64,000 nucleotides of DNA from Caenorhabditis elegans (taxonomy: Eukaryota > Nematoda > Chromadorea > Rhabditida > Rhabditidae): positions 12,272,501-12,336,500 of the forward strand of contig NC_003280.10 of assembly GCF_000002985.6 (NCBI RefSeq), read 5' to 3'. This document shows, piece after piece, positions 56,794 to 64,000 of the stretch (positions are counted from its first letter, which is position 1; every line of letters begins with the position of its first letter). Both the position numbers and the translations under genes were made by a program. The notes under the pieces were generated by a model. The model was not told the origin of the DNA. It saw only the letters and a program-made list of their open reading frames with translations, and made no database searches.

Positions 56794-58622
56794 ATGATAT
56801 TCTCCATCAACAACGGCGACTTCCAAATCTGGCTGCCCCTATACATCATATACTCGGACAGTTATATATATAAGGGTGCCCTTCTAATAGAGGCCCTACT
56901 AACTGTAATTGTATTAATATTCACTGTAATATCCGGATTCATAATTCTCACTACAACTGCTTTCCATAAAAATTTCAATTCCCTTATAGCTATAGTAATT
57001 TTAAGTTGGCTATTTGCAATGGTTGGTAAAATATTAACATTTCCCTATTTAATAGGTATTATTAAATTCGAAAATTGCAATTTAACAAACCCCTGGTGGA
57101 CTTCTGACGTGGCAAAAATGATTCCCCTTGACAACTTTAAAGGCGCATGGCCACTATTCCTAGGTGGAGCTCTAACATGGTATTATATATTTATGATGAC
57201 TACGTGCCTATTCACATTAGCAATGGAGCGCACTTTCGCTAGTTTTTTAATTAAAAATTATGAAAACACACCGAGACCGTATCTCCTAGCTCTGCTAGTT
57301 TTATTCCAACAATTTATAATTTTTACAACTACTTATTTGATATTTTTCAACAAACTCCAATTTATACCTATTATTATTTTTCTTGTAGTAATTAATACAT
57401 CTGCAATGATAGGATTTTTTTTAAATCGACAGTATAGTCTGAAAATATTACGGCTTTTTAAGAAGAAGCCCGAGGAGTCTATGAGGAATTATACGTTGGC
57501 TGTCAGGTTTCAGGCGAAGGAGAATTTGAGGGTTTTTAATGTGAGTTTTTGGAAAAATTTTGTGCAAAAATTATCATTAGAAAAATTGCACAAATTTGCA
57601 CGATAAATTGTTAAATTAATGCTACTTTTCTAAAATGTTTTGGAATTAAAATGTTGTGTCAATTTTTTTTGAATAAATTTTTTTTCGAATTTATCACAAT
57701 TTTTCTAATTTTCAGCTCACCGCCCGTGTGTTCTCGGTTGGATTTTTGTTAATTTTAACTGGTGTTCTCGCTATTATAATTGTCACATTTGACATTATTC
57801 CAACCTGGAATACTCCTTTAAATCGAGTTTTCGAATGCTTGATTCATTTGTAAGTTTGTAAAAATATTTATCTAAAATTTGATATTTTCTAGAAAACTCG
57901 AATTTTTATTTTTTTTTAATAAATTCAGACAAAATTTCGATTTTTTTGCCCAAATTATTTAGACGTTTGATTTCTGATTTTGATGTCACTTGGTTTCAAA
58001 AAAAAAGAACATGAAAAATGGGCAAATTTAACGCCCGACTGATTTTGAATTTTTGAGAAAATATTTGTGTTTTGTGTTGTTTTTTTTTTGAAATTTAGTT
58101 TAAATTATAGAAACTTTTAGTTTTTCCATAAAAAAAATTTCCTGGAATTTTTTAAAAACATTACAATTTTTTTTTAATTCAAATTTTTTGAATATTGTTT
58201 TTTGGAAATTTAATTTTTGCTGGAATTTTCAGACTTTACTGGAAATTTGTCATACTTGCGAGTTTTATATACGCATTTTTCTTTCAAAATTATTTTAAAT
58301 TATCAGATTCTTAGTTTTTTGCCATATTTTCTGATTTTTTAATGTTCAAATTAGTACTCGTAACATAACTATAAACAAAAAATCTCCCAAACGTCATAAC
58401 TTTTGTCTCAGAAACCCGCTCATCATCTGCCCAGTGCTTATTCTATCAGTGAACACTTGGAGCAAAGCGTTGCTCAATATTCGTCTGCCCTTGATTCATC
58501 ATCTAATGCTCCAAATACCATGCATCAATGAACAGCCACCGCCTGCTGGGAAAGTCACGAGTCAGTCCCAGAAACTGGAGACATACACCTATTTTTTACA
58601 GTTACAAGTTGCTTGGGAATGA
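56794..58622 (+). CDS. Serpentine receptor class epsilon (sre), gene 6, 363 aa
   Basis: Exons 56794-57540, 57716-57849 and 58412-58622 join in phase to 363 aa. The ATG follows AATTTCCAG by six bases. Landmarks: MIFSINNGDFQIWLPLYIIY, NPWWTSDVAKMIPL, AWPLFLGGALTWYYIFMMTT, ERTFASFLIKNYENTPRPYL, AVRFQAKENLRVFN, and NPLIICPVLILSVNTWSKAL. The N-terminal half is very close to gene 5 (shared VISGFIILTTTAFHKNFNSL with two or three changes), suggesting these adjacent genes are a recent tandem pair. The tail departs from the QQQETDTYF consensus (SQKLETYTYFLQLQVAWE). Its first intron is short (175 bp) and has no GCCTAA tract. A dispersed repeat copy lies just upstream. Confidence 0.95.
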
Positions 58623-60410
58623 ACATTCAATTTATTTAACCTCATTTGTTTTTATTTTAATATATTAATTACCGTACCAAAAAAAAAGTTTTGGACTATA
58701 AAAATTCAAAATTTATTTGAAAATACAAATTTCAAACAGCTTTGGCGGGAATTCAAAATTCAATTATTCAGTAGATTTTGAATTGAATTGAATTGAATTT
58801 TATTTTTTTCTCATGTGTAGCAAAAAAATTGACGAAAATTGGCTGGTTTTTATTATAATGAGGTCATTTTTGAGAAGTTCATAAACACATTTAAAATTCC
58901 ATTTTCAGAAAAACTTTTGTTATATTTTTTCAAAATGAAATTTGCTAATATCATTATTATTTGACATTCCTGTAACCTAACTGTACTTATCCTTCTAAAC
59001 ATCTGTCACTTATTTTTATTTAAAAATTATTTTCCCAAGGTTTTAGTTCCGGAATATCCCAAAAAAAAAGTACAGGAAAAACCAAAAAGTGAACAACAAA
59101 TAGCATTTCTCAGGCGTAACACACTATCTAATTGGATTTTTTCCAGCCTGTTTTCAGTTATTTTCAGATAAATGACACCTGATATTGCATTTATAAATGA
59201 ATAGAGATGTAGTAGATTTTTTTATATTTAAAAAGTTTTTAAATTAATTTTTCTGTCAATTGAAAACAGTACGAAAATTAGAAAAAAAACCAGGGTTTAC
59301 ATCGCTCCTATTTTAAATATTTTCTATTTTAATCAATTTTTGATATTTTGAAAATCATTCAAAAACTATTTTTGAAACATACTCTAAACTTCTTTTTCAC
59401 CTGGTTATTTGTCATTTTCCTACATGATTTTTTCGAGAATATCAACTTTTTTCAAACATTAGAAATTGGTTTAAATTAATTTTTTACATTTTTAGGCGTA
59501 GGTGCCTGCACATCGACTACCGCCTAAAATAATTTTTTATTGTTCCTAATTATAAAAACATTTTTTAAGAATTGAATTTTTTTTTGAAATTTTGAACAAT
59601 TTTCAAATCGGGCAAAATTTCGCAAACTAAATTAATCAATTTGAGCACAAAAATCTGAAAACTGCTCCAACTTTCTTTATTGTTCAAATTTAATTTAATA
59701 TGTCAAAGTGAGCGAGAAATTGACGTTATTCAATCAACAAAAAACCAATAGGAACATATTTTCAGAGTTTTTTCTAGGAATCGAAAAATTATTTTTTCAG
59801 AGTTTTTGCCTAGAAAATAAAAATAAAAATATTTTTTTTACTATAAAAATCTCGTTTTTTAAATAAAAAAATTATAATAATTTTGTGCTGCTTTACGCTT
59901 TATTTAGGCTTTCTTTTCAAATTAATAATTTTTTGCAGTTCCAGAATTTCCCAGATATTTCGGGAATTTGATTTTTTTTAAACTTTTGGTTGATAGTAGC
60001 CCAAATTATAAAATGGTAAATGTTTATGATTTTTTTAATCTGCCAGTTAAATGTTTTTCAATTTTTTTGGAGTTTTCGTTGTTTTTCAACACGTCATTTT
60101 AAAAAATAAATTAAATTTTTTTTTCGGACTTCAGTGGTTGAAAAATCTTGAAAAATTTTAAAAATCACTTTAAAAATTTTAATCGTTAAAAATTTCAAAA
60201 TCGGCTAATTTTTTTCCTATTTATTTATTATTTGAATTTAAAAAAAAACCACATATTATTTTCCAAATTTCAAAGGTTAAAATTTTATTTAACCAAAAAT
60301 CGCCTAATTTTTCTCCATTTTTTTGCAAATTTTATACAAAAATATGATTTTTTCAGAATTTTCTTACTGTTAGCAATTAAATTTGGCCACTACGATTCTA
60401 AAAAATAAAA
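58623..60410. other. 1.8 kb AT-rich spacer, no gene seen
   Basis: An AATTGAATTGAATTGAATTT microrepeat at about 58780-58800 is the only distinct feature. No splice-bounded coding frame on either strand. The promoter of sre gene 7 presumably lies toward the right end. Confidence 0.5.
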
Positions 60411-60420
60411 TTTCCAGAAC

Positions 60421-62544
60421 ATGATGTTCCTAATAAAATCCAGCAACTATTCAATATGGCTACCAATCTACACCCTCGACGACGCAAGTTACAACTCATA
60501 TTTCTACCAGGGTCTTCTAGTATTTGAACTAATTCTATCCATTTTTGCGTTAATATTTTGCGGCGTCTCCGGTTATGTAATGGTCACAACTCGATCTTTC
60601 CATTTTCACTTTAACACTTTATTAGCAATTATTGTACTAAGTTGGGTGACGTCAGCAATTGGAAAGTCCCTGTTAACCCCTTACTCGACAGGTGCTCTAC
60701 GCCTAAATAACGCCTCAACAGACCTACACAAACCTTACTGGACAGATGACGTAGCAAGAATGGTCCACGTGGAGGATATCGGGGAGGCGTGGCCTCTGTT
60801 TGTGGGCGGGGTTTTGACGTGGTATTATATGATGATGATGTCCACGTGTATATTTGTTGTGTCGCTGGAGCGACTTTGCGCGGTGTATTTTATTGAAAAT
60901 TATGAGAATTTACCCAGAATATATCTACTCTTCTTTTTAATTATATTCCAACAGTTTTTAATCATAACTGCAGTGTATTTTCTATTCTACAATCGGCTTA
61001 AATTCATACCTGCTGTCACGTTGCTCACTGTGCTTAATGTTTTGGCGTTTACCATATGCTTGTTAATTCAGAGATATAACCTAAAAATTATGAGACAGTT
61101 TGGTCAGAAACCTGCGAAAAATTTAAGAGCTGGGAATTTTACGCTGTCGGTGAGATTTCAGGCGAAGGAGAATTTGAGGGTTTTTGAGGTTGGTGAAAAT
61201 TTTTATGAAAAAAATTTATTTTTTTTTAAATTTTTTTCCCCAAAGAAAATCAAGAAATGTGGCGGGTTCCTGAATTTTTAAAATTTCAGTAAAACCTTTT
61301 TGACGGGAAATTTTAAAATTGAAAAATTATGTAAAAATTGCATTGGCTCTGAAAAAATGAAAATTTGAAAATTTTCTGAATTAATTAAACCTATTTTTTT
61401 TATTAACAGAGTTGCAGGAGAGATTTTTAAAAGATTGCAGTTTTAATTTTAAATGTAATTTCTTTACATTTAATTTTTAAAATTTCAACAAAACCCTTTT
61501 TGGCGGGAAATTTGAAATTTGGAAAATTCTGTAAAAATTACATTGGCTGAAAATTTTGGAAATAAAAAAAAATCTCTGAAGTAAATTTTAGGGATTTTTC
61601 AAAAATTGTTCTCTTCTCTTTATTTAAATTTTGTTTTGCAGTTTTCAGAATTTCAAATGTAGTTATTATAGAATTTTTTTTAATTTCAAAAATTTCAAAA
61701 ATTCTTCCCAAACATTTAATTTATAAAATTAGAAAAGGCCAAATTGATAAAATATTTAAATTGTGTTATTCGGCGCAAATTTTCTAAATTTCAAAAAAAA
61801 AGTTGTTTCTATTTCAGCTAACAGTACGTGTATTCGTCGTGGGGTTTATTATGATTCTATTAGCAGTTGCGTGTATAGTTGTGATTACCTATAATTTGGT
61901 GCCATCTATGAATACCCTTTTGATATTTTTTTTCGAAAATATTATACATTTGTAAGTTTGGACCTTATTTCTGTTTTGAAAAAATGTTTTTAAAAAATCG
62001 TATCTATAAAACATATTGTTAATAGTTTAATTAGATCATAAGTTTTAAATTTTCAAAAAAAAGTAGGCAGGAACAAAAAGTAGCTGCCTATGCCTACCGT
62101 GTGCCTACGGCCAAAGTACAAAGTTAAATTATTAAAACGAATTAAAATAAAAAATGCTGAAACCCAATTATCAAAATTTAAAAAAAAACAGTCACGTAGG
62201 CAGACAGACAGGCAGTCAAGCAGGTAGGAATAAACAGGCATACCTATGCTTTCCCAATGAAAACAGTTAAAACTTTATTTAGTTCCAGAGTCTGTAATTT
62301 AGTGTTTTTTTTTCAAATAAAAATTTCTAAAGACCCAATTTCCAGAAACCCCCTTATCATCAGCCCAGTGCTCATACTATCCGTGGGCTCTTGGAGCAAA
62401 GTTCTGCTCAATTTTCATCTGCCATTTGTTGAGAAAATCACGAAGAGCTCACTAATCCACGCACGTCCGACACTTCCAACAATAAATTCTCAACGACAGG
62501 AGACGGACACGTACTTTTTGGAATTGCATAGATCTTGGAGATGA
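60421..62544 (+). CDS. Serpentine receptor class epsilon (sre), gene 7, 366 aa
   Basis: Exons 60421-61188, 61818-61951 and 62346-62544 join in phase to 366 aa. The ATG follows AATTTCCAG by three bases. Landmarks: YSIWLPIYTLDDASYNSYFY, KPYWTDDVARMVHV (Tyr-Trp where paralogues have Trp-Trp), AWPLFVGGVLTWYYMMMMST, SLERLCAVYFIENYENLPRI, SVRFQAKENLRVFE, then NPLIISPVLILSVGSWSKVL in helix 7. The tail has SQRQETDTYFLELHRSWR. An AATAAA lies at about 62577. The donor after exon 1 is GAG|GTTGGT, weaker than the GTGAGT of its paralogues. The last intron contains an AGGCAGG stretch. Confidence 0.95.
62058..62240. repeat. AGGCAGG/TGCCTA-type repeat in sre gene 7 last intron
   Basis: GTAGGCAGGAACAAAAAGTA, GCCTATGCCTACCGTGTGCC and AGGCAGACAGACAGGCAGTC. 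The same words form a longer array at 63720-64000. Confidence 0.65.
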
Positions 62545-63229
62545 AGAAAATATTGAAAGTTGTATGATTAGTTTTAATAAATATGATATTTGATTTGATT
62601 TGTAAAAACAATTTCTGATGTTTGACGTATGATTTTTTGATCAGTAGACAAGCGTATTTTCAGCTGAAAAATAGTAATTTGAAAGGTTTTAGTTTTTCTA
62701 ATATACGATTTTCTAAGCGACTTTTATTTTATTACAATTTTTTTTATTTTTTGAAATTTCGTAAAAAAATTCATGTGGAGTGCGCCATGAATATTCATTT
62801 TCAGAAAACGGCCTAATTCGAAAATCTAAAAATTTTTAATGAATTTATTATGAAAAAAAAATATTTGTTCGACATTTGTTTGGTAATTGCTGCATTTTGA
62901 AATTTTAGAGAATTTCGAGAATTACAAATTTTTGAAATTTTTCTGAATTTCCAACATTTGCTGCTTCTTATAATTTTTGGTAATATATTCAATTGCTCAT
63001 TTTTGGAAATTTTCGCCAATTTCGGTTATTTCTGGTTTTTGAAATTTTCAGCAATTTTGGAAATGGTTAATTTTTTGCATACAGCCTGATACTTCACTCG
63101 ATCATAACTAATTCAATTCACCTCAAATTTTTTCAGCAGGAGCCGTCGCAACAGCTGAAAACACGGCCAAACTTAAGGCTACCAAGACATTTTTTTTTCA
63201 AATTTCGATTTTTCCCCCTAAGTAACAAA
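62545..63229. other. Spacer between sre genes 7 and 8
   Basis: AT-rich; no gene seen. A TTTTTTCAG at about 63131-63139 is the best trans-splice acceptor candidate for the next gene. Confidence 0.45.
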
Positions 63230-64000
63230 ATGATATTCAACGTGAACAATTTCGAATATGAAATTTGGATTCCCGTTTATATACTAAACGATGCGAATTA
63301 TAACTCAAATTTCTACAGGTTCTTATTACTTTTAGAGTTTATTTTATCAATTTTCGCTGGAATTTTCATCATTGTAACTGTTTTTATCATATCGAAAACT
63401 AGAGCATTTCACAACAATTTGACGTCACTCATTATTTTTATATTGTTAAGTTGGATACTAGGTACAGCAGGCCGAATTTTGCAAATTCCATATATAATTG
63501 GAACTCGGACGGTCGGAAATGTTACTAGTGACATACAATTTTGGTGGACCGATGATGAATTGGAAATGCCAAAAATTGACTCTATTAGAGAAGCGTGGCC
63601 ATTATTTTTGGGCGGCTTTCTGACATGGCATTATATGTTCGTTTTGATCACTTGTTTTTATATACTGGGACTTGAAAGGACGTTTGCGAGTTGGTTTATT
63701 CTGTGAGTTGAATTTTACTGTAGGCAGGAAAAACGGTATCTAGCAGGTAGGCAGGGTGACCAGATAAGTAGGCAAGTACAAAATCATGTAGGCATTGACA
63801 GGTGTAGGCAGGCAAACAGGGAAACTGATACTTGAGGAAGGTAGGCCTGTAGGCATTGACTGGCAGAAAAGTGTAGGCAGGCAGGCAGGTAAAAAGATAC
63901 ATGCGGCAGGTAGGCCTGTAAGCACTGACATGCGCAAAAGCGTAGACAGGTAAACAGGTAAAACGATAGTTGAGACAGGTAGGCCTGTAGGCATTGACTG
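63230..64000 (+). CDS. Serpentine receptor class epsilon (sre), gene 8, partial (window edge)
   Basis: Only exon 1 (63230-63702) is inside the window; it codes for 157 residues and ends two bases into a codon before a GTGAGT donor. Landmarks: YEIWIPVYILNDANYNSNFY, IQFWWTDDELEMPKIDS, AWPLFLGGFLTWHYMFVLIT, GLERTFASWFIL. The exon ends right after the helix 4 motif (ASWFIL|), the same intron position as in genes 2 and 3 but absent from genes 1 and 4-7. No close TTTCAG precedes the ATG; the nearest good acceptor is 90 bp upstream. The rest of the gene lies beyond the window. Confidence 0.9.
63720..64000. repeat. Tandem array GTAGGCAGG in sre gene 8 intron
   Basis: About four copies of a ~65-70 bp unit: GGCAGGTAGGCCTGTAGGCA, TTGACTGGCAGAAAAG, GTAGGCAGGCAGGTAAAAAG. 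The array runs to the window end. Confidence 0.85.

Overview
The window is nuclear DNA of a Caenorhabditis nematode, almost certainly C. elegans. It is AT-rich, with short introns ending in TTTTCAG/TTTCCAG, trans-splice-like acceptors just before start codons, dispersed palindromic elements, degenerate telomere-type (GCCTAA) tracts, and a block of nematode-specific chemoreceptor genes. From memory, the gene set (ife-5, a TRIC-B channel, SDHAF2, an RBR ligase, then sre genes) fits the Y57A10A/Y57A10B area of chromosome II. That placement was not checked against a database.

Left third (1-29.9 kb), housekeeping genes. Two minus-strand genes lie at 611-2543 (unrecognised) and 3929-6879 (TRIC-B channel). 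Head-to-head with TRIC, on the plus strand, is the SDH assembly factor SDHAF2 (7208-7662). A tandem copy of SDHAF2 follows, broken open; its middle now holds a palindromic element, a second palindrome with a solo LTR inside it, and the intact eIF4E gene ife-5 (10863-11521). A 1.6 kb foldback Tc1/Tc3-like transposon (12858-14466), a minisatellite and another palindrome precede a nine-exon RBR-type E3 ligase gene (16905-27573). A small minus-strand gene with a C-terminal zipper (28596-29881) closes this part.

Right two thirds (31-64 kb), chemoreceptor cluster. Eight sre-family (serpentine receptor class epsilon) genes are present: seven complete (31025-32632, 39360-41160, 46341-48570, 48693-50905 on the minus strand, 53044-55014, 56794-58622, 60421-62544) and one cut by the window edge (63230 onward). 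One minus-strand BTB-domain gene (33043-34725) sits among them. All seven complete sre models splice cleanly into about 350-367 aa proteins with the same exon phases at shared boundaries. The DNA between them is repeat-rich: GCCTAA tracts, AGGCAGG tracts, foldback elements, a 1.2 kb element with about 190 bp terminal inverted repeats, and a cluster of tRNA-like sequences.

The most noteworthy points are: (1) ife-5 sitting inside a split duplicate of SDHAF2; (2) a solo LTR nested in a palindrome with an exact 5 bp target duplication; (3) telomere-type tracts in introns of four sre genes, always with GCCTAA on the sense strand, one of them in a reading frame open from exon 1; (4) four tRNA-like sequences in alternating orientation. 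Exon borders were derived by hand from splice consensus and reading phase, without transcript data.
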